Source: Lithospermum erythrorhizon (taxonomy: Eukaryota; Streptophyta; Magnoliopsida; Boraginales; Boraginaceae). From it: DNA of 64,000 nt. Where the stretch lies: NCBI GenBank assembly GCA_019722365.1, contig JADFUC010002328.1:62001-126000 (forward strand). The letters run 5' to 3'. The position numbers were made by a program, and so were the translations under genes. The notes under the pieces are model-generated. The model saw nothing but the letters and a program-made list of their open reading frames with translations. It ran no database searches and had not been told where the DNA came from. The number at the start of each line of letters is the position of its first letter. The stretch's first letter is position 1. Below, one piece after another: positions 27,290-39,049 of the stretch.

Positions 27290-27835
27290 CTTTTGTGTCA
27301 TCCAAGCGTAACTATATCGAAGAATTGAAGGAACTATTCAAGGAGGGAGGATAGTGGAATTGAGAATGCACCGCAGCTCGAAAACCTCCGACATATGTAC
27401 GCTCGTAGATAGTTTGACTCAATTCTTAATCGTGACTGCTATGTCGATCGATCACAGCTCGCCCACGGCCTCCATTCGCAGTAGTTAATGACGGAAATCC
27501 AACATCCTCGATTTCTTCAATTCTATAGTATAATGATAATGGCTGCCCTACCAGCATTAATGATGCCAATTTGAATTCACTCTCTCTTGGTTCTTGCTCA
27601 CCCATTCTCGCAGAGGTCAGACAAAATAAATTTGTTAACGGACCGAGTAAATATCGAGCGAGCAAGTGTATTTTCAAACGAGCTCCACTTTCGGGCTCGC
27701 AGGCCCGACTCATTAACTATCGAGGGGTCTATCGGCCGAGTACTCCATTTTAGTGTTCGATGCCGCTCTACGCATATATATTAACCTATTACACTTGTTC
27801 ATTACATATAACCGGTTAACGAATTCAGTTCTCGG
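27290..27835. repeat. Second copy of the unknown gene's upstream segment, split by about 0.4 kb
   Basis: GAGGGAGGATAGTGGAATTGAG (27340-27361) and ATATATTAACCTATTAC..CATTACATATAA (about 27770-27812) match the left segment at 19690-19816 in the same order and orientation. About 400 bp (27370-27757) with no counterpart on the left lies between them. Short words at the break (AATGC and GATGC) could be remnants of a target duplication. Confidence 0.55.
27426..27605 (-). CDS. Small hypothetical ORF (59 aa) inside the inserted segment
   Basis: An ATG at 27605 opens a 59-residue frame beginning MGEQEPRESEFKLASLMLVG and ending in RHSSHD. Residue composition is coding-like, but I recognise no family, see no clear splice structure, and the surrounding 0.4 kb looks like an insertion. 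It could be a captured gene fragment or chance. Confidence 0.2.
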   Translation of the reverse strand: MGEQEPRESEFKLASLMLVGQPLSLYYRIEEIEDVGFPSLTTANGGRGRAVIDRHSSHD

Positions 27836-27848
27836 GTTATCGCTTCAT

Positions 27849-27930
27849 AATTTTATTGACTTGGGTGATTACTAATTATATGATTTTTTAATTTTATCGA
27901 GTTGGATAATTACTAATTATATGATTTTTT
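27849..27930. repeat. Tandem duplication, 2 x 41 bp
   Basis: Two adjacent copies of a unit beginning AATTTTAT and ending ATTATATGATTTTTT (27849-27889 and 27890-27930). Non-coding. Confidence 0.9.
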
Positions 27931-28054
27931 CCGTAATGAGAAATAATTGCACTCAACTCTACTCACTCAATATTCTATGTTTCAAGTTTCCAGCATTCAT
28001 GGTGTTCTGTTACCTGTCGCTCACAACTAAGTTGATACTTTTAGTTTTGGATGT

Positions 28055-28103
28055 TATCTATATCTATATATCTATTTCTATATCTATATTTATTTATATA
28101 TCT
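28055..28103. repeat. TATCTA-type microsatellite
   Basis: Irregular repeats of TATCTA and TATTTA. No gene signal in the surroundings. Confidence 0.8.
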
Positions 28104-29431
28104 TCTAAAACTGTAGATAAACTTAGTGTTTGTTTCATTTTTTATTAAGACTAATTTTTTCCCGAAACAACTAAAATTAATTATTTGCATATTATCTATA
28201 ATTAATTATTTACATTTTATTTAATTAATTGAATGTAATAAGAAGTTTAAAACTTTATTTTGTAAATTACATGCATGAATTTGGTAATTCCATCTTTTGT
28301 AAGAGCATTCACACCAGATATGATGAGGCAAAAAAGTAATAGTTCGAATTCAAATAGAAATAATTCGTTGATTCTATCTAGAATAGCCGAATTAATGCTC
28401 GGGTATGAAGACAATAACCGACTATGAATAGTTGAATTAATGTCCGGGGGTCAAGATAGTAACTGACTGTGGTTGAAGTCGGGGTTCAAGAACAAGAATT
28501 CGACTGCGGCTCAAGTCGGGTTTCAACTACAAATTCGACGCACCCATGTTACTAAAATACGGACGGGAAAACGCTTATAATGCATCTGCATAATTCGAAT
28601 AATATGAGTAAAATACATGAAAAATGCAAGTTTCATGGAGAAAAAAATCGTATGTAACGTGTATAAAACGTATTACTTTTAAAAGTACGGGATCAGAAAT
28701 ACAGAAATATAACTTAATAATTTTACATTTATTTGTATATTAATTGCCCAACTTTAATTTATAAACAACCATTTCTCATAATTTTAGAAAAATAGTAAGA
28801 TCTAATACCTATCTAAAATAATTTATTTGAATGATATAATGAATTTTATGTTGACAATGAAAAACCAATCTTGCTAAATACTAACATAGACAAATCTGTC
28901 TAGCATTTCATGAGCTACCCTATTTTTCTTTATTTGTGCAACTTCAAAACCTTATTTGTGGATTAAAAAAATACATGTCCAAAAACTTATAAATGTTCTC
29001 TGAACTGTGAATTATTATACATCAATTCTTTTCCCTTTTCTGGGCTTATCTCGACGAGCATTATTAATCAGACAGAATCCAACAAACTCACTCGTAATTT
29101 ATTGCTTTGGAATTTTGTAATGTTTGATGATATTGATAGGTAGTTGTAATATCTTTCACTCTTCTTTAGGACATTTGAGAATATGGAATTCACTCTTTAA
29201 CTTGTAATTGTTCCCTTTCATATTATATATATGGTAGATATAACAATAAAATGTTGATCACTGAAGTAAAGTATGTTAAAGTATGTTTAAGAATTTCATC
29301 ATATTTTCACAACTACATTGAATGTACTAATATACAACAATAAAATGATGTCACACAAAAACAATATTTAGCAGCAACAATTGGAGGCATTTCAATGATA
29401 AATACGTTACAATAATTGGGAACAAGATCAT
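28104..29431. other. AT-rich intergenic DNA
   Basis: No coding signal. Around 28370-28550 there is a less AT-rich patch with repeated GAATTAATG and AAGTCGGG words, possibly a transposon relic. The part near 29.4 kb is the probable 3' flank of the next gene. Confidence 0.4.
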
Positions 29432-32066
29432 TTAGAACATTTGGCAAATCCAAGTCCAAAGACGATAGACAAATGAAATAAGTATAAAACAAATGATCTG
29501 TTGATAGATTGAGAAATATCTTTCACTCTTCTTCAAGCCCATGTTATCAATATATGGAGGAGAATACAGAAAAGTCAATGAAATGTTGTCTTCAGAAGTG
29601 ATCCCTTTAAACACTGCTCTTCCTATCACATGCTTGTATTGTCCACTGCTCCAAACCTATCAATAACAAGATATATATATATATGTGTACCCTTTCATCA
29701 CATAAGCTAGTAATAAATTAAATAGTTTAATGCATGATACATGGTTATATTTGGTATGAAAGAATCAAGTAAATTGGAGTACATTCTTTTGTACTCCAAT
29801 TTACTTAATTTTGATTATTTAACATTTATCGATCTATTCCCTACATTTAGTAATAATCTAGGCAACTTTTTGTCAGTTAATCAATTTAAGTACTCGAATT
29901 CTATGTTTTGCAATGAAATCTGATAACATTTTAGCGTAAACATATGGTAAACTCATAATATTTTATACATATTTGATTATGAAACTATTAGCTTTTATTA
30001 AAAATATGAGGTGAACAGAAATTTTTAGATCAAATTTAATATAGTTAACCAAAGAAACTCAACTAACTGGATTGCTCAAAAGAATTAAAGCAAGAGAGTA
30101 CAATAGTGGGCAATCATATATTACAAAATTAAATTAACTAAAAAAAATAAACAAAAATAAGTCAAAACAAATAGGTGGTCAACTAACATAAAATTGTACT
30201 CCCTCTCGATTTGTTTAGTTGTCTTTCTAAGCTAAAATTTTTGGTTTTAATTACTTGATATTCTACAATGCTAAATTTTTGGTTTTAATTACTTGATATT
30301 CTACAATTCCAATGCATGTTTTATCTTAGTCTTCTTCCTATATTCCTAATAAATATCATATTGAATTCATCATGTATATTTTTTTTATATATATAATTTT
30401 TTTTAGAGGTCATGATTATGGACATTTTCAATCCAACAACCTAGTCATTGATATATACATTAATTAGTGTAAGAGTCATATTACACTTTTTGTTAATTAG
30501 TGTGTAGAAAATTAGAAATACAACTAATAAAAATGGGAGGAAGTATTAAACAAACAACAATTCTATTCTCCAAAAACACATGTAGTTGAAATGTTCAATT
30601 ATCTTGTTTGCAACTAGGACAGATAGATTACCTGCAACTTATCCCCCAAAGTGATGACTATGGCACCTTTATCAGGCTGAAAAGAAGACCAACCTTTCTT
30701 GGAATAAACATGAAATTCCTCACAACCATTGCATAAATGTAAAGACAATGCATGAGGGAATTCAGATCCTCTTATTAATGTTCTTATTACATCATGCCTC
30801 AATGAGTTTTCTCTTTGTTCTTCAATAATCACCTTTTGAGAACTGTGTTTTTGGAGGTAGCACACTGGTCCAGTAAAATGAGTCCCATCTAGTTCCCTTG
30901 CTCCATTTGTTTCATAATTATTTGTAGATTTATTACTCCTCAAGAATTGTAGAATTGATTCAGCTACATTTTCAATATGGGGCAAGAGCTTCCCCATATT
31001 CTCTCTAAAACATGGTTGAATTTCAAACAAATAATTGTCAAACAAATAATATAGTCTCTTCATTACAGCAAACTCTGCTTCTAAAATTTTACCTTTTCCT
31101 CATGCAAATCTACACAATATAAAATTTCTTCTCCTAATCAATTGGTTAATTGAAGTTAACTAATCAATGTATAATTTGACAATACCAATGTCTCAAAAAT
31201 GTGTCCCGCCTAAGTGGGATAGATAATAGTAGTGCTTAGAAGGGACAAAGGGGTGCAACGATCCTCCTTAATTTTTAACTTTTTAGAGTTTATAATTCAA
31301 ATTTAAGTAATTTTAGATAAAATATAGTAATTTACCTCCTCCCAATTAAAAATTCTTTAAATAGATTTAATATTTTTGCGTTCTCTCGATTTTGATTCAA
31401 GCTCCGCTATCGACATAGGAAAAAGTTCAGATTGCATGCAACTTTGCATGTGATAACTACATAGACCATATTTTTCAATTGAATCAAGATGAAGTGCAAC
31501 AGACTATCTACTAATTGATAGTAACAAAATTACCTGAAATTTGAATATTCATGGGGCCAAACTGCGTCCATATTCCTCTTTAATTTTTCATCATTAGACC
31601 ATACAAATTCTTGGTAGACTTCATCATCCTCTTCATGGGACTCCTCAAATCCAAACTCTGTTTCTTCTGATCTTGCCACACTCTTTCTCTTCTCAGGAGA
31701 TATCCTGAAAATCCCCTGCCCTGATCCCAAAACACACCTAACAAGATCATGTGAAATCCCATGGTTAATAACTTGAAAACAACCAACTTTAGCAATAGAA
31801 TCTATGATGTTCTTTGATTTTCCACTTTCAAAAATTGGTGTTAATTCAAGAAAGTCAAGTGTTGGGGGAGTTTGACTTGAAGTTTGCCTAGGGAAAGCTC
31901 TATCAGGAAGAGTAAGGCTGGGGACTTTCAAGGAAGTCTCAAGAAACTCTGTTAGGACTTCATCATTAGCCACCATTGATCGTCTCCCCGAGGCGACTGG
32001 AGAAGGTGGTGGTGCTCTAAAATCAACAATGTTGTTGTCCCTAGATGGTTGCTGAGTAGTTGTCAT
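29432..32066 (-). CDS. 2-oxoglutarate/Fe(II)-dependent dioxygenase-like protein, three exons, possibly defective
   Basis: Exons: 32066-31534, about 31080-30632, and 29656-29432. The protein starts MTTTQQPSRDNNIVDFRAPP. Exon 1 carries the N-terminal 2-ODD domain signature (GCFQVINHGI) and an acidic segment followed by EFVWSNDE. Exon 2 has LIRGSEFPHALSLHLCNG and VYSKKGWSSFQPDKGAIVIT, and exon 3 has YKHVIGRAVF then LTFLYSPP. A C-terminal run of about 20 hydrophobic residues ending WTWICQMF suggests a membrane tail. The usual H-x-D iron motif reads H-L-C-N and the R-x-S 2OG-binding motif is not evident, so catalysis is doubtful. This resembles a divergent plant 2-ODD subfamily. The exon 2/3 junction is in phase. 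Exon 1 ends with two codon bases but exon 2 needs one, so a small unseen exon or a frameshift must be present. A longer in-frame start upstream (to 32237) looks spurious. Confidence 0.75.
30199..30543. mobile_element. Stowaway-like MITE in intron 2 of the dioxygenase gene
   Basis: A 345-bp element flanked by TA on both sides (30197-30198 and 30544-30545). The left end CTCCCTCTCGATTTGTTTAG pairs with the inverted right end CTTCCTCCCATTTTTATTAG, and pairing continues through TTGTCTTTCTAA / TTGTATTTCTAA (about 37 bp in all). A nearly 40-bp internal tandem repeat (TTTTTGGTTTTAATTACTTG) sits in the left half. It lies wholly in the intron between 29657 and 30631. Confidence 0.85.
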
Positions 32067-32434
32067 CTTTGGTATCTCAAAATGTGAATAATAGAACTCA
32101 TTACAAGACATTGAGATATCAAGAAAAATGAAGGAAGCAGTAATGATGAAAATGTTTGGAGGATGACCTACAATACAGAAGGAAATCAACATGTTAATAC
32201 ACTTTTTTTCTTCTTTTTTGTATTTGCTTTTTTGCAATTTTTTGCTTTACAGATCTTCATCACTGTTATGGCTTCTAGTTTACTTCATTTTATTTGATGT
32301 GTGAATAAGTGTGGTCACTTTGGCCAGCTTGACTAGGGAGATTCTTCTTGGTCAGAAAGTGGCAGCAATGATTCTTGATGCACTAGATTTTCTTTTTCCA
32401 TCTAGATTATATATAAAAAAATACTTATATATTA

Positions 32435-32704
32435 CTCCCTCAATTCCTAAAATATTGTCGTTTGAATTTACATACTTAATCTATTAATGAATTTTATATT
32501 GACATTCAAAATATTGATTTGAATTAAAATTATTAAATTAATAGTAAAGTATGTTAAAAATACTACATATTGATATATTTTTCCCAAACAAATATATAAC
32601 ACATTAAAAGTTATTTAAGTTCAATTCTAAAAAAGTAAAGCTTTAAATTAAAAATCAACCATTAAAATTTAAAAATGTAATAATCTTTTATGTGACATAG
32701 AGAG
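32435..32704. mobile_element. Stowaway-like MITE upstream of the dioxygenase gene
   Basis: A 270-bp AT-rich element with TA at both edges (32433-32434 and 32705-32706). The left end is CTCCCTCAATTCCTAAAA; the inverted right end is CTCTCTATGTCACATAAAA. It sits about 370 bp upstream of the dioxygenase start codon, within plausible promoter distance. Confidence 0.75.
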
Positions 32705-33032
32705 TATGTTTTTGGTAGAAGAAATGATTTTGTTAATGTAAAATCAAATTATGTTGTCAACCAAGAAGGATGATAAAAAACAAAATAAAAAAGTAAACAC
32801 ATAATGATGTTATTCTAAGGCTTATTGATCAACACTCTCCTCAACGATCGCGTAATTTTCTATATAGTCCTGAACTATTTGATCTTGTCTGGGCACACCC
32901 CTAACTTTTCTCGGGTAAGCCTGAACATTTTTTTTTCTTGTCTGGACACCTTCCTTACCCCTTAAACCTAATTTTCACAAAAATACACAGTAAAATGACT
33001 ATATTATCCCTAAAATACACAATAAAATGACT

Positions 33033-33037
33033 ATGTT
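33033..33037. repeat. Target site duplication ATGTT, left copy
   Basis: ATGTT directly precedes the left end of the chromovirus and is repeated at 42629-42633 directly after its right end. Confidence 0.9.
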
Positions 33038-35409
33038 TGTAATGATCTGCCCCTGTGTCGGCCGCCCGAGGTTAATCATCCAAGTCTCGACACTGTGAGT
33101 CACCAAATCGATAATGACTAATTTGAAAAGAATCCACCGTTTTAAATAACCTACAACATAACATACATTTTCCAAGAAGAACGGTTTTTAAAGAAAATAA
33201 TCCATCGTGGTATTTCCTAACCGCACAAAACCTCCATATATACAACAACTGTCAAAGTACAAAATGATAACCACATACAATCTGAAATCTCAAAATACAA
33301 CAATATACATTCCAAACTACAACCAAAACAACAAAAAAGGAGACCGAGGATTCACGCCCAATCTGCCTCTCACCTAGGCAAATTCCCGCCTCACACGAAC
33401 AAATCAAAACGTACATGCACCACCGCCAACCTCGGCACAAATAAAATGCCGCCTATAAATAATAAAGGAAAGTCAAAGTGGCTTAGAGTATTTATCTCAA
33501 GAGTGGACATTAATCTCACACCCACGCATACACAGAATATAATAATAGTTAGTTTAGCCAACATAGATCGATTTCCGTATCACTACACGATGGCGCCACT
33601 CTAAGATGAAATTATTTGTTTAAGAGTTCATAAATCATGCCGGCATCATAAAAGTATATTAATACCACCTTTTACGACATGAGGAAATTGTAGCCCATCA
33701 ATTAAACATAGATAGCATAGTAAAGAACACATACCTAGCGATAATGCATCTCAAAGACAGTCAGCAGCAACAATACACAAATAGCACTACAACTCTTACT
33801 AACAACACTAGTACTAACGAACCCCACAACTAAACAACTCAATCAACTCAACATGAACCCGAATTTCTGCTAACTACCAGATTCAACCTCAATCATAGGA
33901 GAGAAACTTGTCAACATAAAGCCTAAACATCACACTCGTAACGAGGCAAATACATCACCCTCATACCGGGCACAAGACCACTACATCATGCTCATACCGA
34001 AGACAAGGCCACTAAACCGGGTTATCATATCGCCAACAACTCATAAACAACTCATCTAATCGCCAATCCAACCAACAAACATCCTCGACCCCAAAAATGA
34101 TCAACATAGCCTCGAAATCAACTCCAATCGACACAAACAATCAACACAAACATATATAGATAACATGCTCATAATTATCACCAAATGCAACACATTCACG
34201 AAAAGTAAATTATCTACACTGGTGAGTTACCACTCACCTCGGCAATATGAAACGACTGCCTAATCAATCCAGTGTCGCTTCCACGCCTCCACGCCTAATC
34301 ACAACATCCCAAAATACACCATTACTTACAATTTTAATCCCATTTTAGTTTCCACTTAACAATTCCAGTCAACAACTACTCAACTCGAGGTTTCAACTTA
34401 ACCCCTTAACACGCTTTAGTTTTTATTTTCCAACTAAATAATATGTAATTATCAACTTAACAACTCTAATGAAATATTACTACGCTTAAAACGACTAATA
34501 AAACGACACAAAATCCCGAATTAATTCCCAACACTAATCAATCTCGGCCCCTCCCTCTATCCCAATTCCAACACTCTTAAACAATTTCTAATCAATCCAA
34601 CAATCAATTCCCCAACTAATAATCTATTTCTAATAACCTTTAATCAAAACCTCAAATATTAATCAACTTACAAACTTCACCTCAACATACTCTAATCAAT
34701 CATCAAATCAACTTATACTCTAAAACAACTATATTAGTCCCATAATATCATAATACAATTTAAAGGAAATTTAGAAAAAAGTCAAACTTAAAAGTCAACT
34801 ATCCCATTAAAACCCATTTCAACCTCAAAAAATTGATTATTATCACTTCTAACCATAATCCAAACTTAGATGATACCTCTATACCATTTAAAATTCTCAA
34901 AATCCCAAGTCATAAAAAGTCAACAAAAGTCGATTCTTCAAAAACTTTGAAATATAACAAAAGTTTCCAACTTTCTTTACCTTGAAATATAAAGGGATGA
35001 TGAGGGGAAGATGAAAATCAATTTTTTTGTGTCTCTGAGCCACAAAGAACGGAAGAACGGAATAGTAAATTTCAAAAAGGCAGGGAATTTAAACTCTGCC
35101 AACACCTTGGGGAAAGGACGGTTTTCGTTTTAGATGAATATAAAATGAGGAGATAGCTGTCAGGAAGATATTTAGATGATGTAAGGTCCCGCTTGCAAAA
35201 ATGTGTTATTTCTCTCTCCACTTTTTGGCATAAAATTTTAATGAAAATAATTTCAAATGTGTTATTATCCGTGACATAAATTACTACTCATTAAATACTA
35301 GTCTCGTTATAACGATTATATTTCGAAAGTATTGATACCATCACCGGGTCCCACCACCAACCTATATATATATTATAATTTAATCGCTTAGGCGTAACGG
35401 GTTATTTCA
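33038..35409 (-). repeat. 3' LTR of the chromovirus
   Basis: A 2372-bp LTR bounded by TG...CA on the element strand (starts TGAAATAACCCGTTACGCC at 35409, ends GGGCAGATCATTACA at 33038). It aligns along its whole length with 40165-42628, with many small gaps. The open frames inside are not genes. Confidence 0.95.
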
Positions 35410-35450
35410 ATCTACCCACCTAATAAAAATTTCGCCCTCGAAATTTCTCA
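35410..35450 (-). other. Polypurine tract region and chromovirus 3' motif
   Basis: On the element strand the sequence reads CGAGGGCGAAATTTTTATTA and then GGTGGGTAGAT just before the LTR. The G-G-x-C-G-A-A-A-T-T-T plus G-rich tract is the usual signature at the 3' end of Tekay-type chromoviruses, although the purine run here is interrupted. Confidence 0.7.
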
Positions 35451-35513
35451 ACTCACAACCACGGAAGGACCACATAATGCAACACTCTAATCATACATGT
35501 GAAACAAAAACAA

Positions 35514-35747
35514 CTACAACAAATTATATGTCCTACACGAAAAGTTGTAACGGCTCAACACGCCGGGATTCCTCCACAACACTTTCACCAAGGTCACCAC
35601 CTTGTTCCTCAATGCCTTTTCCTTCCGATCAAGAATCCTCACCGACTTCTCCTCAAAGGTGAGATCCTCCTCAAGTTCCACTGGTATCGAGCTAAGAATG
35701 TGGGACCTTATCTGAATATACTCTCGTGCAAGACACACGGAATACAT
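35514..35747 (-). pseudogene. Chromovirus integrase C-terminus with chromodomain-like block
   Basis: A frame with the phrases SHILSSIPVELEEDLTFEEK, VRILDRKEKALRNK and VTLVKVLWRNPG. This matches the block that follows the integrase core in Tekay-like chromoviruses, where the EATWE part of the chromodomain normally follows; here the frame is lost after WRNPG. The chromodomain is thought to target integration to heterochromatin. Confidence 0.85.
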
Positions 35748-36450
35748 TATGAATTTACTAAACCTCGGGAGGCAACGCCAAACAATAAGCCATGGATCCT
35801 ACTTCGCTAAAATCTCAAACGGCCCTCACGTAACGGGACTCAACTTCCCTTTCCTTCCAAACCGCATTACCCCATCTCGGAAATACCCTAAAAATACCCG
35901 ATCACCAACTTCAAACAATAAGTTCACTCGGCAACGACGATATTTCTTTCCTGCTTGTCCCTGGCCGTTTTCAGTGTCAGTTGTGATCAACTTGATCCTC
36001 TCCACTGACCTTTCAACTAACTCGGAGCCATAAACTTTCTTCTCTCCAACTTCCTTCCAACAAACCGAGTCCTATTAATTCTCCGCCCATACACGCCTAA
36101 ATGTTATATCTAAATACTAGCATGAAAACTATTATTATACTCGAACTTCATCTCTAACCATCCCAACTCCCCTCGAGAAACTCGTAACACACTCTCAAGC
36201 AAGATATCCTCCAAAGTCTAGATCGCCCCCTCTCTCTCTCGATTGCCTATCTATCTGGGACGGAAAATGTACTCATATTAACTCGGGTCCCCAACGCCTC
36301 GAATCCCCCCCAAAATCTTGAAGTAAATCTCATATCACGGTCAAAGATACTCGGCACGAACCCCATGCACCACAATCCGACTAACATACGCCTTCGCTTA
36401 GCCTCAGTCCATCACGATTTTAATCGCAGAGCTTTGAAAGCGCATTTCGG

Positions 36451-36663
36451 CTAATCATTCACTCCATCACCAAATCCCATCGTCACCGATTTCCATCTAG
36501 GAAGTCCGAATAAGAAATCCATGGTGATATTCTCCCACGTCCATTCAGGAATCGGAAGTGGCTGCAACAATCCTGCAGGGTGTCTATGCTCAATCTTTAC
36601 CTGCTGACAAACCAAACACCTCGCCACAAACTCTGCAATCTCTCTCTTCATTCCGGCCACCAA
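36451..36663 (-). pseudogene. Chromovirus integrase zinc-binding and core start
   Basis: A frame with ARCLVCQQVKIEHRHPAGLL and WENITMDFLFGLP. This is the C-x-x-C half of the H2C2 zinc finger followed by the start of the integrase core with its first catalytic aspartate (MDF). Continuation toward 35.75 kb is broken by frame changes. Confidence 0.9.
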
Positions 36664-37505
36664 TAAACCAACCTCAAGTCCCGATACATCTTCGTGCTAC
36701 CCGGATGCATGCTATAAGGAGCATTATGAGCCTCATCAAGAATCTCCTTCTTCAACTCCTAATACGGCACAACAACCTACTCATTCATCCTCAAAGCCGC
36801 TTACTCAACATCAACCACGCAACCGATCTACCTCCACTTTCACCTCTTTTAATGGATATTCCTCTGTAATTCTCATCTTTTGATAAAGCTCCAAGATTCG
36901 GACAGCAGCATGTGCTCTAACTTTCACATGAGCCAACAACTCACAAATTACTACCAACCTCAAGATCAACCCAAGCTACTTCATTTCTGCCTGCTCTTTT
37001 GTACCCTTCCTACTCAATGCATCTCAAGCATAACATTCGCCTTCCTGTGTGATATCGATAGTCATACGGTAGTCAAGTAATAAACCCATCCATGTTCTCT
37101 ACCTCAAATTCGTGTCTCTCTCGCTGGCTGAGGTACTTCAGACTTTTATGATCGGTGAAAATATTTACATCTAACCCCATACAAGAATGCCTAATTACTT
37201 CAACAAGAAAACAAATCACGCCAAGAGTCGGTAATTCTCCTCATGGTTCTTCTTCACTGCAGAAGCATAACCAATCACTCTCTTATACTCGTGATCAACA
37301 CACAACCCAAGTTCAAAGCGACGATCATCAGATATCACGTGAACCTCTTTATTAATTTGGACGATAAGTGCCAAACCGAAGTAGTAGTCAGTTCGCCAAC
37401 TCTCCGAAACAGCCTCATAATCCTCATCCCAAATAAAGGAAACACCCTCCTCGGGTTAACCTATTACCTTTGGGTCGCAATCAACGAAGTCCCTTAATAA
37501 ACCTC

Positions 37506-38230
37506 CTATAATAGTCCACCAAACTCCCCACAAAACTTTACTGCCACACTTCGTGGTCGCCCTAATTGCTCATGCCTCCACCTTCTCGGGATCCACACAA
37601 ATACCTTCGGCCTCGATACAACATGGCCCAAGAACTGTACCTTTGCCAAGCAGAATTCACACGTGGTGAACTTGGCGCATAACCGCGTCGCCTCAATACC
37701 TCCAACACCACCCGCAGCGTTCTCTTGCCTTTCCTCCGCCACCGAGTGATCGAATGTCATCAATAAAAACAATCTCAAGTATCTAACAATTCCTAAACAC
37801 CGATCTTATCAAATCCATGAATGTCGCTGGGTGCATTACCAACCCAAATCGCATCACCATAAACTCGTAGCGTCTATACTGATCGAAAAGTCGATTTCGA
37901 ATGCCGCCTCCCCGGATCTCATTCCGGTGTGATAACCCCGGATTCAAATCAATCTTCAAAACACCTTAGCATCCAACCGGGTTGAATAGATCATCTATCC
38001 TCGCAATGGATAACGTTCTCTATAGTCACCTTATTCAACCTGCTTGTAGTCTATACACAAGCTCAACGTATTCATCCTTCTTTTCTACAAACGTAACCGG
38101 CGCATTCTACTGGGAAACACTGGCCCGATTTAACCCTTATCGAATGCTTCCTACAACCGAAGTCTTCAACTCTCTCAACTCTGCTGGAGCCATTCTATAC
38201 GGAGCAATAGAAATCGGGCGGGTACTCGAA
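37506..38230 (-). pseudogene. Chromovirus reverse transcriptase / RNase H remnant
   Basis: The frame at 37506-37778 holds AKFTTCEFCLAKVQFLGHVV, matching the conserved phrase just after the catalytic aspartates of gypsy reverse transcriptases (usually AKFSKCEFWL...FLGHVVS). Neighbouring DNA up to about 38.2 kb shows further RT-like pieces in other frames. RNase H should lie between about 36.7 and 37.5 kb but is badly eroded. Confidence 0.8.
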
Positions 38231-38623
38231 CTACCAATCGAAAACTCCACTTCTCAACCGCGGTAACCCTAGCAGATCCTCGGGGAAAAACATCAACATA
38301 CCTACTGACAACACGAAGTCCTCCAATCGCTCTCCTCTCCAAGCTCCACCACATACCCAAAACCTAACACAACCTTTCTTCATCAACTTGGCCTCAAGTG
38401 CTGAAATGAAACTCGACGGTAGGATCTTCCCATCTCCCACAAATAGAATATCGGGTCTACCCGGACTCGCAAAAATGATCTCCTTTCTGTGGCAGTCAAT
38501 CTTGGCATGATGTCTCCCCAACCAGTCCATACCCAGGATAAGATCGAAGTCTACTAACTCAAACGGAAGTAGGTCCACAACTAGCAACTGATCATTCACA
38601 AACAAGGGACAATCTCTATACAC
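38231..38623 (-). pseudogene. Chromovirus protease-to-RT linker region
   Basis: The frame contains DLLPFELVDFDLILGMDWL followed by HHAKIDCHRKEI, which matches the retropepsin C-terminal region (usually DFDVILGMDWL) and the linker to reverse transcriptase in chromoviruses. The catalytic DTG/DSG motif should lie just upstream (about 38.65-38.85 kb), where the frame is damaged. Confidence 0.88.
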
Positions 38624-39049
38624 GGATCTAACCCGAATGTAATTTCCTACCTGTCAGCGATAATAAGCGGAACAAGTAAAGACTCCCGACATAAAGGTAA
38701 ACCATCAACAAAACTCTGGAAAAATAAATGAATGAGTAGCTCCAGAATCAAAAAGCACCCTAGCCTTAGAATCAGATAATAACAACGTACTGGCCATTTA
38801 CCTCTCGGAGCATCCCGCTTCCTCCTACTAAATGACCGCATGAATCTCTGCCTCCCGCTGCAAAGACCACTGTCGCCACTGTCACAGCCTCCCTCGAGAT
38901 CCTCCAACTCCACACTCGACCTCCAAGGCCTCCAAAACGCCCACTTCTACCCCATCGAATTCACTCCCCACGGGGTCGAGGACAAACCTCGCAAGATATC
39001 CGTGTCACCGACAACGGAGAGAAATCCTCTCTCTCTCTCTCCCGACAAC

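Noticed and set aside
32067..32237. Extended N-terminus of the 2-ODD (start at 32237)
   Set aside because: The extra segment is lysine- and hydrophobic-rich with no family similarity, whereas the protein from 32066 begins like its relatives.
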